The notes: generated by a model from the sequence alone, not told the origin. Positions 32,579-42,611 are shown, counted from the stretch's first letter. The stretch is 64,000 bases of DNA from SZAS-79 sp964599095 (GCA_964599095.1 CAZREB010000001.1:124001-188000); one strand, 5' to 3'. Numbers and translations: made by a program.

Positions 32579-33634
32579 CTAGAGCCCGCGCAGCAAGTTC
32601 CTCACTGGGGTAGGCACGGCAGCCGCCATCGCGTCCTCCGGCGACAGCCACAGCCGATCGGAATCGGTAGCGCGCGGCCTGAGCCTGCCCACATCGCAGA
32701 CTAAGGGCGACACCTCAAGGCGGAAATGCGTAAAGCCGTGCGCAAACCGAGGCAGCGCCCGGTGACCTGACAGCTCGCAGCCGAATCTCTCGAGGCAGTG
32801 CCGCGCGAGATCCTTTCCGTCGAACTCCGGAAAGGCCCACAGGCTGCCCCAGATCCCCGCCGGTGGTCGCCGCTCGAGCAGGACTTGTTCCTGGTACCTC
32901 AGCACGAGCCACTGTGCAGTGCGGGTCGGATAGTCCTTCCTCGGTCGCGGCGACGGCAACTCTGCGGTCCTGCCTGTATTCCGTGCGATGCATGCCGCAG
33001 AAACCGGGCACTTTTCGCAGGCAGGATCCGCACGCGTGCAAATTGTGGCACCGAGGTCCATCAACCCCTGTGTATACGCCACGATATCGGCGCCCTGCGC
33101 CGGAAGCAGGCTCTCGGCCAGCACCCACAACTGCGCCTCGACCTTCGCGCCGCCTGGAAAGCCTTCGATGCCGAAGCATCGCGCCAGCACGCGCTTGACG
33201 TTGCCGTCGAGGATGGCGCCATGCTCCCCGAACGCGAATGCCGCAATCGCGGCGGCCGTCGAACGGCCGATGCCTGGGAGGGCGGCGATCTGGACAGCAG
33301 TGCGCGGAAATTCTCCACCACGCTCGCTCACGACGAGGCGCGCCGCCTTGTGAAGATTGCGTGCCCGCGCGTAGTAGCCCAGGCCGCTCCAATAGCGCAG
33401 CACCGAGTCCTCGTCGGCCTCGGCGAGCGAGTGCAGGTCGGGAAAGCGCTCGATGAACCGCGCGTAGTACCCGACCACGGCGTTTACCTGCGTCTGCTGC
33501 AGCATGATTTCCGAGACCCAGATCAGGTACGGGTCGCGTGTCCGCTGCCAAGGCAGGTCGTGGCGGCCGTGACCGCGTTGCCACGCCACGAGTCTGCGGG
33601 CGAATCCGGCCCCGCCGGTTGCACTCTTTTTCAC
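32579..33634 (-). CDS. mutY: A/G-specific adenine glycosylase MutY
   Basis: This base-excision repair enzyme, 351 residues, removes adenine mispaired with 8-oxoguanine. The catalytic Glu is in VSEIMLQQTQV. The helix-hairpin-helix is LPGIGRSTAAAI, the catalytic Asp is in ILDGNVKRVL, and the iron-sulfur cysteines follow Cys-X6-Cys-X2-Cys-X5-Cys (CTRADPACEKCPVSAAC). A NUDIX-like recognition domain occupies the C-terminus (about 235-351). It starts at GTG with no strong ribosome site visible. Confidence 0.97.
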   Translation of the reverse strand: MKKSATGGAGFARRLVAWQRGHGRHDLPWQRTRDPYLIWVSEIMLQQTQVNAVVGYYARFIERFPDLHSLAEADEDSVLRYWSGLGYYARARNLHKAARLVVSERGGEFPRTAVQIAALPGIGRSTAAAIAAFAFGEHGAILDGNVKRVLARCFGIEGFPGGAKVEAQLWVLAESLLPAQGADIVAYTQGLMDLGATICTRADPACEKCPVSAACIARNTGRTAELPSPRPRKDYPTRTAQWLVLRYQEQVLLERRPPAGIWGSLWAFPEFDGKDLARHCLERFGCELSGHRALPRFAHGFTHFRLEVSPLVCDVGRLRPRATDSDRLWLSPEDAMAAAVPTPVRNLLRGL

Positions 33635-33726
33635 AGCGCGATTCTAAGGCGTGGTTTGACTGGCCCCGTCGATTTCGGCACCATGGATCCGGTGCCCATC
33701 CTGTGGCGCGACCGGGATCCAACCGA

Positions 33727-34710
33727 ATGCTCGCCTTCGTCCTCCGCCGCGTAGCCCAGGCCGTCCTTGTAATGCTTGCAGTCGGGCTGATCGCGTTCTC
33801 TCTCTTCACTTTCGTCGGCGACCCCGTCTTGTTCATGCTCGGCCAGGACGCCACGCCGGAAGACCGCATCCGCATGACCAGGATGCTCGGCCTCGACCAG
33901 CCTTTCTACGTGCAGTACGCGAATTTCGTGGTCCGCGCATTGCAGGGGGATTTCGGCCTGAGCCTGCGCCAGGTCCAGCCGGTGTCGAGACTGTTCGTCG
34001 AACGGCTGCCCGCAACCCTGGAGCTTTCGTTCGCCGCGGCGTTCCTCGCGCTTGCTGCCGGGATCCCGATGGGGGTCTATACGGCACTGCGCCGCAACTC
34101 CTGGCTTTCGCAGCTGTTTCTCGCGATTTCCCTGGTCGGCGTTTCACTGCCGACCTTCCTGATAGGCATCCTGCTGATCCTCGTTTTCGCGGTCGTCCTC
34201 GGCTGGCTGCCCTCCTTCGGCCGCGGGGATACCGTCGCGATCGGCTGGTGGACGACCGGCCTCCTGACTGCATCCGGGCTCAAGTCGCTGATCCTCCCGT
34301 CGATCACGCTGGGCCTGTTCCAGATGACGCTCATCATGCGGTTAGTGCGCTCCGAGATGCTCGAGGTGCTGCGCACCGACTACATCAAGTTCGCGCGAGC
34401 GCGCGGCCTGCCCGACCGGTCGGTCCATTTCCGCCATGCGCTCAAGAACACCCTGGTGCCGGTAATCACGATCGCCGGCCTGCAGCTCGGCGCGATCATC
34501 GCCTTCGCGATCATCACCGAAACCGTCTTCCAGTGGCCCGGCATGGGCCTGCTGTTCATCCAGTCGGTGACCGTCGCGGACATCCCCGTGATGGCCGCTT
34601 ACCTTTGCCTGATCGCGCTGTTTTTCGTCGTGATCAACCTTGTCGTCGATCTGCTTTACTATGCGGTGGATCCGCGCCTGCGCGTGGATCGCGCGGTCGC
34701 CGCGCACTAG
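33727..34710 (+). CDS. Dipeptide/oligopeptide-type ABC permease (DppB-like)
   Basis: This inner-membrane permease, 327 residues, has the N-terminal helix MLAFVLRRVAQAVLVMLAVG, the DppB-type loop MTRMLGLDQPFYVQY, and the EAA loop around YIKFARARGLPDRSVHFRHA. It opens a seven-kilobase transporter cluster on the plus strand and is separated from the other permease by an amidohydrolase and the binding-protein gene. Substrate class (peptide-like or acylated amino compounds) is inferred from context only. Confidence 0.9.
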   Translation: MLAFVLRRVAQAVLVMLAVGLIAFSLFTFVGDPVLFMLGQDATPEDRIRMTRMLGLDQPFYVQYANFVVRALQGDFGLSLRQVQPVSRLFVERLPATLELSFAAAFLALAAGIPMGVYTALRRNSWLSQLFLAISLVGVSLPTFLIGILLILVFAVVLGWLPSFGRGDTVAIGWWTTGLLTASGLKSLILPSITLGLFQMTLIMRLVRSEMLEVLRTDYIKFARARGLPDRSVHFRHALKNTLVPVITIAGLQLGAIIAFAIITETVFQWPGMGLLFIQSVTVADIPVMAAYLCLIALFFVVINLVVDLLYYAVDPRLRVDRAVAAH

Positions 34711-34757
34711 GGCCGATGCCGGGGATTTCCGGCCCGCCGCAAAATCAGGAGAGAACC

Positions 34758-35960
34758 ATGAACGCACCCCTCGAGCTCGACACTCCCGTGGAGCGCATCC
34801 GCGCTTTCCACCAGGAACTCACCGGCATCCGCCAGGACATCCACGCCCATCCCGAGCTCGGGTTCAACGAGCAGCGCACCTCGGACCTGGTCGCGTCCAA
34901 GCTGCAGGGCTGGGGCATAGAGGTGCATCGCGGCCTTGCCAAGACCGGGGTCGTCGGCGTCATCAAGGGCAGCAAGTCCTCGAGCGGGCGCGCCGTGGGA
35001 CTGCGCGCCGACATGGACTGCCTGCCGATGCACGAGCTGGGAAACATGCCCTACAAGTCGGTCAATCCCGGCTGCATGCACGCCTGCGGCCACGACGGCC
35101 ACACCACGATGCTGCTCGGGACTGCGCGATATCTGGCCGAGACGCGACGGTTCGACGGGACCGCGTACATGATCTTCCAGCCTGCCGAGGAAGGCGGCGG
35201 CGGCGGCCGGGTCATGATCGAGGACGGCCTGTTCGAGCGCTTCCCGGCCAACGAGGTCTACGCCTTGCACAACTGGCCGGGCCTGCCGCCAGGAAAGATC
35301 GCGGTGCGGCCCGGGCCGGTGATGGCATCGACCGACGACATCCAGGTCACCGTGCGAGGCAAGGGCGGCCACGGGGCGATGCCCCACCTGACGGTCGATC
35401 CGGTCGTCGTCGTGGCCCACATCATCACTGCGCTCCAGACGATTGCCAGCCGCAACGTCAGCCCGGTCGATGCGGTCGTGGTGAGCGTCTGCTCGATGCA
35501 GACCAGCCAGCTCGGCGCCAACAACGTAATCCCCGACGCCGTGACGCTGTGCGGCACGATCCGGACTTTCCGTCCCGAGACACGCGACCTCGCCGAAAGG
35601 CGCTTCAAGGAGATCGTCAACGGTGTCGCGACCGCAATGGGCGCCTCGGTGCAGGTCGAGTACCACCGGAACTACCCGGCCACGATCAACACCGAGCGCG
35701 AGGCGAAATTCGCAGCGCAGGTCGGCGCCAAGGTCTTCGGCGCCGAGAACGTCGTCACCGACGCCGATCCGACCATGGGGGGCGAGGACTTCTCGTACAT
35801 GCTGCAGGTGCGTCCGGGAGCCTACGTCTTCCTCGGCCAGGGCGGCGGTCCGATGAGCTGCTTCCTGCACAACCCGAACTACGATTTCAACGACGACGTG
35901 ATCCCGATGGGCGCCGGCTACCTCGCCGCGCTCGTCGAGGAATCGCTGCCGATAAGATAA
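34758..35960 (+). CDS. M20 family amidohydrolase (hippurate/N-acyl-amino acid hydrolase-like)
   Basis: This is a metal-dependent amidohydrolase of 400 residues. Metal ligands are visible in HACGHDGHTTMLLG, FQPAEEGGGGGRVM and YALHNWPGLPPG, plus a late His in CFLHNPNYDFNDD. A dimerisation domain lies in the middle (about 185-300). N-terminal IRQDIHAHPELGFNEQRTSD is typical of this family, whose members split N-acyl amino acids or hippurate. No signal peptide is seen, so it acts in the cytoplasm on what the transporter imports. A GGAGAG ribosome site precedes the ATG. Confidence 0.92.
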   Translation: MNAPLELDTPVERIRAFHQELTGIRQDIHAHPELGFNEQRTSDLVASKLQGWGIEVHRGLAKTGVVGVIKGSKSSSGRAVGLRADMDCLPMHELGNMPYKSVNPGCMHACGHDGHTTMLLGTARYLAETRRFDGTAYMIFQPAEEGGGGGRVMIEDGLFERFPANEVYALHNWPGLPPGKIAVRPGPVMASTDDIQVTVRGKGGHGAMPHLTVDPVVVVAHIITALQTIASRNVSPVDAVVVSVCSMQTSQLGANNVIPDAVTLCGTIRTFRPETRDLAERRFKEIVNGVATAMGASVQVEYHRNYPATINTEREAKFAAQVGAKVFGAENVVTDADPTMGGEDFSYMLQVRPGAYVFLGQGGGPMSCFLHNPNYDFNDDVIPMGAGYLAALVEESLPIR

Positions 35961-35989
35961 CTGCAGACACTACAGACCGGGAGATCTGA

Positions 35990-37573
35990 ATGAAACCAGC
36001 GCGCTTTCTTGCCGCGGCCCTTGCCGCACTTGTCGCTTCGACCCTGGCCATGGCGCCGGCCGGCGCGGCCACGCTGCGATGGGGTGCGCAAAACGACATC
36101 CTGACCCTCGACCCGCACTCGCAGAACCACGCCACCACGCACAGCCTGCTCCAGCACACTTACGAGGGCCTGGTGCGCTATACGAAGGACTTCCAGGTCG
36201 AGCCGTGCCTGGCCACCAGCTGGCAGCAGGTCAGCCCGACGCAGTGGCGCTTCAACCTGCGCAAGAACGTCAAGTTCCACGACGGCTCGCCGTTCACCGC
36301 CGACGACGTCGTGTTCTCGTACGGCAGGATCATCCAGCCGCAGGGAACCAACCAGATCTACGTTTCCGGGGTAAAGGAGGTGAAGAAGGTCGACGACTAC
36401 ACGGTGGACATGATCCTGTCCGGGCCGAACCCGGTGCTGCTGCGGCTGCTCGTGGATTTCCGCATCATGAGCAAGGCGTGGTCGGTCAAGAACAAATCCG
36501 AGAACGTGCAGAACTACGTGGCCAAGGAAGAATCGTTCGCCTCGCGCAATGCCAACGGGACCGGGCCTTACGTCATCAAGACCTGGGAGCCGGACAAGCG
36601 CATCGTGATGAGCGCCAACCCGGCTTGGTGGGACAAGATGGAAGGCAACGCCACCGAAGTGATCTACACGCCGATCAAGGCTGACGCCACGCGGGTCTCG
36701 GCGCTGCTGGCCGGCGACGTCGACCTGGTGACCGACCTGCCCACGCAGGACGTGACGCGCCTGCGCAACGATCCCAAGCTCAAGGTGCTCGACGGCCATG
36801 AGGTACGCACGATCTTCATCGGCCTGGACCAGTTCAGCAACGAGTTGCTTTACTCCAACGTCAAGGGCAAGAACCCGTTCAAGGACCTTCGCGTGCGCAA
36901 GGCCCTGAACATCTCGGTAGATCGCGAGGCGATCAAGCGCGTGACGATGCGCGGGCTTTCGATCCCGGCCGCGATCATGGTCGCGCCCGGTGTGCACGGC
37001 CACACGCCGGAGCTCGACAAAGTCTCGCCGCCCGACCTCGAGGGCGCGAAGAAGCTCCTGGCCGAGGCGGGTTACCCGGGTGGCTTCGAGTTCGGCCTCG
37101 ATTGCCCGAATAACCGCTATGTAAACGACGAGGAAATCTGCCAGGCACTTGTGGGCATGTGGGCGCGCATCGGCCTGAAGGTGAAGCTGAACGCCCAGCC
37201 GATGGCAACCTTCATTTCCAAGATCCAGAAGTTCGACCACAGCGCCTACATGCTGGGCTGGGGCGTCGCCACGTTCGATGCCCACTACACGCTCCAGTCG
37301 CTGATGCACACCAAGACCAAGGGCGCCGACGGCAGCTTCAACCTCGGCCGGATCAGCGACCCGAAGCTCGATGCCCTGATCGATGCCGCGGCTGTCGAGA
37401 CCGACGTCAGGAAGCGCGACACCATGCTACGCGACGGCCTGGTGATCACCCGCGACAACTACTACTACGTCCCGCTGCACCACCAGCTGCGCCCCTGGGC
37501 GATGAAGAAGAACGTAACGACCGTCCACAAGGCGGACGATCGTCCCGAATCCCGCTTCGCGCGCATCGAGTGA
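35990..37573 (+). CDS. Peptide-type ABC transporter substrate-binding protein
   Basis: This periplasmic binding protein of 527 residues belongs to the DppA/OppA (SBP_bac_5) family. A signal peptide (MKPARFLAAALAALVASTLA, cleavage near AGA-ATL) is followed by LRWGAQNDILTLDPHSQNH and WRFNLRKNVKFHDGSPFTAD, both hallmark segments. It has GPYVIKTWEPDKRIVM and a C-terminal YVPLHHQLRPWAMKKNV. A GGGAG ribosome site precedes the start. It lies between the amidohydrolase and second permease genes. Confidence 0.93.
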   Translation: MKPARFLAAALAALVASTLAMAPAGAATLRWGAQNDILTLDPHSQNHATTHSLLQHTYEGLVRYTKDFQVEPCLATSWQQVSPTQWRFNLRKNVKFHDGSPFTADDVVFSYGRIIQPQGTNQIYVSGVKEVKKVDDYTVDMILSGPNPVLLRLLVDFRIMSKAWSVKNKSENVQNYVAKEESFASRNANGTGPYVIKTWEPDKRIVMSANPAWWDKMEGNATEVIYTPIKADATRVSALLAGDVDLVTDLPTQDVTRLRNDPKLKVLDGHEVRTIFIGLDQFSNELLYSNVKGKNPFKDLRVRKALNISVDREAIKRVTMRGLSIPAAIMVAPGVHGHTPELDKVSPPDLEGAKKLLAEAGYPGGFEFGLDCPNNRYVNDEEICQALVGMWARIGLKVKLNAQPMATFISKIQKFDHSAYMLGWGVATFDAHYTLQSLMHTKTKGADGSFNLGRISDPKLDALIDAAAVETDVRKRDTMLRDGLVITRDNYYYVPLHHQLRPWAMKKNVTTVHKADDRPESRFARIE

Positions 37574-37611
37574 CGGCCGCCCGCTGACCCAGCGCAGGCG
37601 CGGGACCGGAC

Positions 37612-38532
37612 TTGAGCATCGGGGAGCGGTTGCGGGAGGCGTGGGACCACGACCTCGCCTGGAGCTTTCGCCGCTCGCCCGTAGTGATCGTTGCCGCGCT
37701 GATGACGCTGGTCTGCGTCGGGAGCGCCGTGCTGGCGCCCTGGGTCGCGCCGTACAACCCGTTCGACAGCGGCACGCTGGTCCTCACCGATGGCTTCACG
37801 CCGCCGGCCTGGACGGCGAACGGCACCATGCGCTACCTCCTCGGGACCGATGACCAGGGTCGCGACATCCTTTCCACCATCATGTACGGGGCACGGATCT
37901 CCCTGGCCGTGGGCGTCGCGTCGGTGCTTTTCTCGATGGTCCTCGGCGTCAGCCTCGGCCTGGTGGCGGGTTACGCCGGCGGCAAGCTGGATGCGTTCAT
38001 CATGCGGATCGCCGACATCCAGTTGTCCTTCCCGCCCATCCTGATCGCGTTGCTGATCGACGGCGTCGCGCGCATTGCGCTCCCGCGCGAAGCCCACGAC
38101 CAGATCGCCATTTACGTGCTGATCCTCGCCATCGGCGTTTCCAGCTGGGTGCAGTACGCCAGGACCGTCCGGGGCTCGACGCTCGTGGAGCGGAACAAGG
38201 AATACGTGCAGGCCGCGCGCGTGATCGGGCGCAGCCAGGCGTCGATCATGCTTCGCCACGTCCTGCCGAACGTGCTCGGCCCGGTCCTGGTCCTCGCCAC
38301 CATCCATCTGGCCACCGCAATCATCACCGAAGCGACGCTGTCCTTCCTTGGCGTCGGCGTGCCCGCCACGCAGCCGTCGCTCGGCACGCTGATCCGGGTC
38401 GGCAACGACTTCCTGCTTTCGGGCGAGTGGTGGATCACGCTCTTTCCGGGCGTCGCCCTGATCGTGCTGGTGCTTTCGGTGAACCTCCTCGGCGACTGGC
38501 TGCGCGATGCGCTCAACCCGAAGCTGCGCTGA
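37612..38532 (+). CDS. Dipeptide/oligopeptide-type ABC permease (DppC-like)
   Basis: This is the second permease, 306 residues, starting at TTG after a GGGA element. The N-terminal amphipathic part leads to the helix VVIVAALMTLVCVGSAVLAP, then the family motif LLGTDDQGRDILSTIMYGAR and an EAA loop YVQAARVIGRSQASIMLRHV. The C-terminus NLLGDWLRDALNPKLR is typical. It forms the heterodimeric channel with the DppB-like protein. Confidence 0.92.
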   Translation: MSIGERLREAWDHDLAWSFRRSPVVIVAALMTLVCVGSAVLAPWVAPYNPFDSGTLVLTDGFTPPAWTANGTMRYLLGTDDQGRDILSTIMYGARISLAVGVASVLFSMVLGVSLGLVAGYAGGKLDAFIMRIADIQLSFPPILIALLIDGVARIALPREAHDQIAIYVLILAIGVSSWVQYARTVRGSTLVERNKEYVQAARVIGRSQASIMLRHVLPNVLGPVLVLATIHLATAIITEATLSFLGVGVPATQPSLGTLIRVGNDFLLSGEWWITLFPGVALIVLVLSVNLLGDWLRDALNPKLR

Positions 38533-38597
38533 AGTGCTCCTGACATACCTGGCCTCGAGCCCCAGTCTGGAAGCCAGTCTCCGGGGAAGTTGCTGAC

Positions 38598-39563
38598 ATG
38601 GCGGCGCCGCTCCTCGAGGTCCGCAACCTGCGCGTTGAATTCCCCACGCGCCGGGGAACGCTGGTGGCCGTGGACGATCTTTCGTTCGAGATCGCCCCGG
38701 GCGAGATTCTCGGCGTGGTCGGCGAATCGGGGGCCGGAAAGTCGCTGACCGGGATGGCGATCATCGGGTTGCTCGAGCCGCCCGGCCGGATCGCGTCGGG
38801 CGAAATCCTTCTCGAAGGCGAGCGGATCGACAACCTGGCGCCCGAGCGGATGCGCCGCATCCGCGGCAAGCGGATCGGCGCGATCTTCCAGGACCCGCTC
38901 ACATCGCTCAACCCGCTCTTCACGATCGGCGAACAGCTGGTCGAGACCATCCAGACGCACCTCGACCTGGACCAGAGAAAGGCGCGCGCCCGCGCAATCG
39001 AGCTTCTCGCAGAGGTGGGGATCCCCGCGCCCGAAGCCCGCATCGACAATTATCCGCACCATTTCTCCGGCGGCATGCGCCAGCGGGTAGTGATCGCGCT
39101 GGCCCTGTGCGCCCGCCCGAGGCTCATCGTGGCCGACGAGCCGACCACTGCGCTCGATGTCTCGATCCAGGCGCAGATCATCGACCTGCTCAGGAAGCTT
39201 GCCCGCGAGAATGGCGCCGCGGTCATGCTGATCACGCACGACATGGGCGTGATCGCCGAGACGGCCGATCGCGTCGCCGTGATGTACGCCGGCCGGCTGG
39301 CCGAGATCGGCCCGGTCCGGGACGTGATCCATGCACCCCGCCACCCTTATACGTCGGGACTGATGAGCTCGATCCCGAAGCTTGGCGACTTGCGCGAGTC
39401 GCTCGCGCAGATCGACGGGGCGATGCCGAGGCTGAATGCCATCCCACCGGGATGCGCGTTCAATCCGCGCTGCCCGAAGCGCTTCGAACGTTGCATGACC
39501 GAGCGTCCCTCCCCGATGCCCGCGGGCGCCAACCGTGCTGCGTGCTGGTTGTATGCCGCCTGA
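38598..39563 (+). CDS. Peptide-type ABC transporter ATPase (DppD-like)
   Basis: This 321-residue ATPase has Walker A GESGAGKS, the signature FSGGMRQR, Walker B LIVADEPTTALD and the C-terminal oligopeptide-transporter domain with Cys residues (GCAFNPRCPKRFERC), which may hold an iron-sulfur cluster as in some Dpp/Opp ATPases. It overlaps the next ATPase gene by 11 bases. Confidence 0.94.
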   Translation: MAAPLLEVRNLRVEFPTRRGTLVAVDDLSFEIAPGEILGVVGESGAGKSLTGMAIIGLLEPPGRIASGEILLEGERIDNLAPERMRRIRGKRIGAIFQDPLTSLNPLFTIGEQLVETIQTHLDLDQRKARARAIELLAEVGIPAPEARIDNYPHHFSGGMRQRVVIALALCARPRLIVADEPTTALDVSIQAQIIDLLRKLARENGAAVMLITHDMGVIAETADRVAVMYAGRLAEIGPVRDVIHAPRHPYTSGLMSSIPKLGDLRESLAQIDGAMPRLNAIPPGCAFNPRCPKRFERCMTERPSPMPAGANRAACWLYAA

Positions 39564-40557
39564 CACACTGCTCGAGCTGCAGGGCGTCGGGCGCACCTTC
39601 GACGTCTCGCGCCCCTGGCTGAACCGCTTGCTCGAAGGCGAGGGACGGCGCACCCTGCGCGCGGTCGACGACATCTCGTTCACGATCCGGCGCGGGGAGA
39701 CGCTGGCGCTCGTCGGCGAGTCCGGCTGCGGCAAGTCGACCGTGGCGCGGCTCATCGTGGGCCTGTACGAGCCCTCGAACGGGAAGATCGAATTCGAGGG
39801 CGCCGACCTTTCCGATCCCGCCTCGGCGCCGCTTCGCCGCCGGATGCAGATGATCTTCCAGGACCCCTACGCAAGCCTCAATCCCCGCTGGCGCGTGCGC
39901 GACATTGTCGCCGAGCCGATCGTCGCGCACGGCCTCGCACCGGACAGGGCGGCACTTTCCGGCCGCGTGGGGGAATTGCTGCGCCAGGTCGGCCTCTCGC
40001 CCGAGGACGGCGAGAAGTTCCCGCATGAATTCTCCGGCGGCCAGCGCCAACGGATATCGATCGCGCGAGCCTTGTCGTCGAACCCGGAATTCCTCGTCTG
40101 CGACGAGCCGACCTCGGCGCTCGACGTTTCCGTGCAGGCGCAGATCCTCAACCTGATGAAGGAGCTCCAGCAGCGCCTGGGCCTGACCTACCTGTTCATC
40201 TCGCACAACCTCGCGGTGGTTGCGCACATCGCGACGCGGGTCGGGGTCATGTACCTCGGCCGGCTGGTCGAAATCGCCGACGCGAGGGACTTGTTCGCAA
40301 AGCCCCGCCACCCGTATACGCGGATGCTGATCGACGCGATCCCGGACCTCGAGATGAGCGGCAAGGCGCGCACGCCGGTCGCAGGCGAAGTGCCCAACCC
40401 CCTCACGCCGCCGCCGGGGTGCGCTTTCAATCCGCGCTGCCCGCATGCCAACGAGCGCTGCCGGGCCGAAAAACCCTCGAGGATCGAAGTGCCGGGTGGC
40501 CGCAGCGTCGCCTGCCACGCCGTGCAGGAAGGCAGGCTCAGCGCTTCCGGCGGTTAG
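39553..40557 (+). CDS. Peptide-type ABC transporter ATPase (DppF-like)
   Basis: This is the second ATPase, 334 residues from the ATG at 39553. Walker A is GESGCGKST, the signature is FSGGQRQR, Walker B is FLVCDEPTSALD, and the C-terminal domain has GCAFNPRCPHANERC. The segment after LNRLLEGEGRRTLRAVDD is typical of DppF. Its last 20 bases overlap the 3' end of the convergent nucleotidase gene. Confidence 0.94.
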   Translation: MPPDTLLELQGVGRTFDVSRPWLNRLLEGEGRRTLRAVDDISFTIRRGETLALVGESGCGKSTVARLIVGLYEPSNGKIEFEGADLSDPASAPLRRRMQMIFQDPYASLNPRWRVRDIVAEPIVAHGLAPDRAALSGRVGELLRQVGLSPEDGEKFPHEFSGGQRQRISIARALSSNPEFLVCDEPTSALDVSVQAQILNLMKELQQRLGLTYLFISHNLAVVAHIATRVGVMYLGRLVEIADARDLFAKPRHPYTRMLIDAIPDLEMSGKARTPVAGEVPNPLTPPPGCAFNPRCPHANERCRAEKPSRIEVPGGRSVACHAVQEGRLSASGG

Positions 40558-41446
40558 CCACGCCGAACGGCACGTGGCCTGTCGCCACGTGCTTTTGCGC
40601 AGCCTCGACGTGCCCGCGCTGGTCGTCGAAGTAGATGTCCGGCTGGAAGGCGGCAAGGAACGCGCTCTTTTCCAACCCGCCAAGGAACATCGCCTCGTCC
40701 ACGCCGATGTTCCAGTCCATCAGCGTGCGCACAGCGCGCTCGTGCGCCGGCGCGCTGCGCGCGGTCACCAGCGCCGTGCGTATCCGCATCGGGACTTCGG
40801 CGCCTGCGTTCTGCAGTCTGTGCAGCGCCTCCAGCAAGGGTTTGAACGGCCCGGGCGGCAGTGGCCGCAATGCATGCTCGGTCTCGTGGCGCTGGAATGC
40901 GTCGAGGCCTTCGCGCTGGTACACCTGCTCGGCCTCGTCCGAGAAAAGCACCGCGTCGCCGTCGAACGCGATGCGCACTTCGCCCGGATGGCGATTCGCC
41001 GCCTGCGCCGACTCGGGGATCACGCGCGCGGCCGGAAACCGCGCTTCCAATGCGCCCCGCACGTCGTCCTCGTTCGTCGACAGGAACAGGTTGGCCTGCA
41101 GCGCCTCGAGATACTGGTAGGCCTTGCGGCCGCGAGTGAAGACACCACGCTCGAGCTTGAGCCCGGCCTGCTTGGCCGAGCGAAACACGCGCAAGCCCGA
41201 CACCGGGTCGTTCTTCGACAGGATGACGACCTCGACTCGATGCGTATCCGGGGTGTTGAAAGCCAGCAGCTTCTGCACCAGCGGGAAAGCGACGCCCTGC
41301 CGGGCGCAGGCCTCCAGCCGCGAAAGCTGGAGTTCCATGTAGGCCCGGTCGCCGCTCTTCTCGAAAACCCTGTTCTCTTCCTCGAAGTCGAACAGGGCGC
41401 GCGACGAGATGGCCACGACCAGTTTGCCGTCGAACGTTACGGGCAT
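40538..41446 (-). CDS. Cytosolic 5'-nucleotidase (cN-I type family)
   Basis: This 302-residue protein matches the bacterial family related to eukaryotic cytosolic 5'-nucleotidase I, which dephosphorylates nucleoside monophosphates. Diagnostic segments are KLVVAISSRALFDFEEENRV, VEVVILSKNDPVSGLRVFRS and the HAD-like motif RIAFDGDAVLFSDEAEQVY. The C-terminus includes DWNIGVDEAMFLGGLEKSAF. It is last in the minus-strand cluster, 76 bases downstream of the dioxygenase gene, and may be an unrelated housekeeping gene. Confidence 0.88.
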   Translation of the reverse strand: MPVTFDGKLVVAISSRALFDFEEENRVFEKSGDRAYMELQLSRLEACARQGVAFPLVQKLLAFNTPDTHRVEVVILSKNDPVSGLRVFRSAKQAGLKLERGVFTRGRKAYQYLEALQANLFLSTNEDDVRGALEARFPAARVIPESAQAANRHPGEVRIAFDGDAVLFSDEAEQVYQREGLDAFQRHETEHALRPLPPGPFKPLLEALHRLQNAGAEVPMRIRTALVTARSAPAHERAVRTLMDWNIGVDEAMFLGGLEKSAFLAAFQPDIYFDDQRGHVEAAQKHVATGHVPFGVANRRKR

Positions 41447-41522
41447 CGGGATTCCCAGGGCGCCGCGGGGAGGCGGGTTGCCGGGATTGTACTGCGCGGG
41501 CGTCGGTGGCCCGACGGCGCGC

Positions 41523-42611
41523 CTACTGCGGTCGTGCTGCGCGCACGCCGGCTTGCGCGTTTCTCCAATCGGCTACGGTGCGCAGTCCGCTCGCGGGCGT
41601 GACACCGCCGCGCAGCGCGCCTGCGCTTGTCGGCCCCCAGAGCACATCGTAGGACGCGGGCAATTCGCGGCTGCCGGGCATCGAAAGCCAGAGACGGTAT
41701 ACGAGGCGCTTCCTGTCGGGCTCGTCGAAATCGACGATTGCGGTGCGCGAATGGTAGGTGACGTGGTTGTTCAGGAGCTGGATGTCGCCGGGCTCCATGC
41801 GGGTCTGCAGGCAGAGCTCTTCGGCCAGCGACGCGAGCATGTCGAGCGCCTCGTCCTGCTTCTTGCGCAGCCGCGGCGTGCGGTGGAATTTCTGTGCCGA
41901 CTCCACATACGAGCGCGAGTACTGGCTGGTGAACCTGCCGTTGTGGACGCCGAACACCGGGTTTACGTAGTACGGCAGTTCGCCCGGGACTTCCTCGTTC
42001 TGGCGGCTGTGGTGATAGGGGCCGAACAGTTCCTCCAGCAGGTCAGGACGGCGCTCGAGCATCGCATTGTGGATGGCTGGCGTGCTTACGATCCTGCTGT
42101 CGCCGCCCTCCTTGCACTGCCTTGCGCAAAGCAACGCAACGACGTCGCATCGGTCGGTGTGGAAGCGCAGCGAGGACGCGGTCCGATAACCGCGCGAATC
42201 CGGCCGGCCGAGCTGCTCGCCGTAATCCCTGACCTCGGCGAAGAATTCGCCCATCTTGTTCTGCGATACCGCGGTGCCCAGGTGGGCGCCGATGCCCCAC
42301 AACACCCAGCGCAGATCCTCCATCGAGAACACGTCGGTCGGGATGCCGCGGATGTTGGCCACGCCGCATCCATGCTCCAGCGCGTGCGAAATCGCGGCAA
42401 AACGGCGGGAAAGCACCGGCAGGGGAAAATTCTCCGCGGTTACCGCGTACATGTCCGACCCGGCGCTTCGGACCGCGCGGATGGCATTTCGCAGGTCCTC
42501 GATTTCCTCCCGCCCGAGCACGTGGATCCAGTCGGTGCGCTTTTCCATGTCCTTGCCGAGCCACACTTCCGGTCCGGACAGCGGCGCGCGCCGGTTCGGG
42601 GTCGCTCCCAT
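41523..42611 (-). CDS. TauD/TfdA-like 2-oxoglutarate-dependent dioxygenase
   Basis: This is a non-heme Fe(II) oxygenase of 362 residues. The proximal iron ligands are His and Asp in RFHTDRCDVVALL. The distal His is in LLNNHVTYHSRTAI, and the 2-oxoglutarate-binding Arg lies in RKRLVYRLWLS. The fold is longest in the middle, where DLLEELFGPYHHSRQNE and VFGVHNGRFTSQYSR resemble related enzymes of unknown substrate. The ATG at 42611 follows the RidA-like stop by 2 bases, implying coupling. The substrate is unknown; context suggests an aromatic or amino compound. Confidence 0.85.
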   Translation of the reverse strand: MGATPNRRAPLSGPEVWLGKDMEKRTDWIHVLGREEIEDLRNAIRAVRSAGSDMYAVTAENFPLPVLSRRFAAISHALEHGCGVANIRGIPTDVFSMEDLRWVLWGIGAHLGTAVSQNKMGEFFAEVRDYGEQLGRPDSRGYRTASSLRFHTDRCDVVALLCARQCKEGGDSRIVSTPAIHNAMLERRPDLLEELFGPYHHSRQNEEVPGELPYYVNPVFGVHNGRFTSQYSRSYVESAQKFHRTPRLRKKQDEALDMLASLAEELCLQTRMEPGDIQLLNNHVTYHSRTAIVDFDEPDRKRLVYRLWLSMPGSRELPASYDVLWGPTSAGALRGGVTPASGLRTVADWRNAQAGVRAARPQ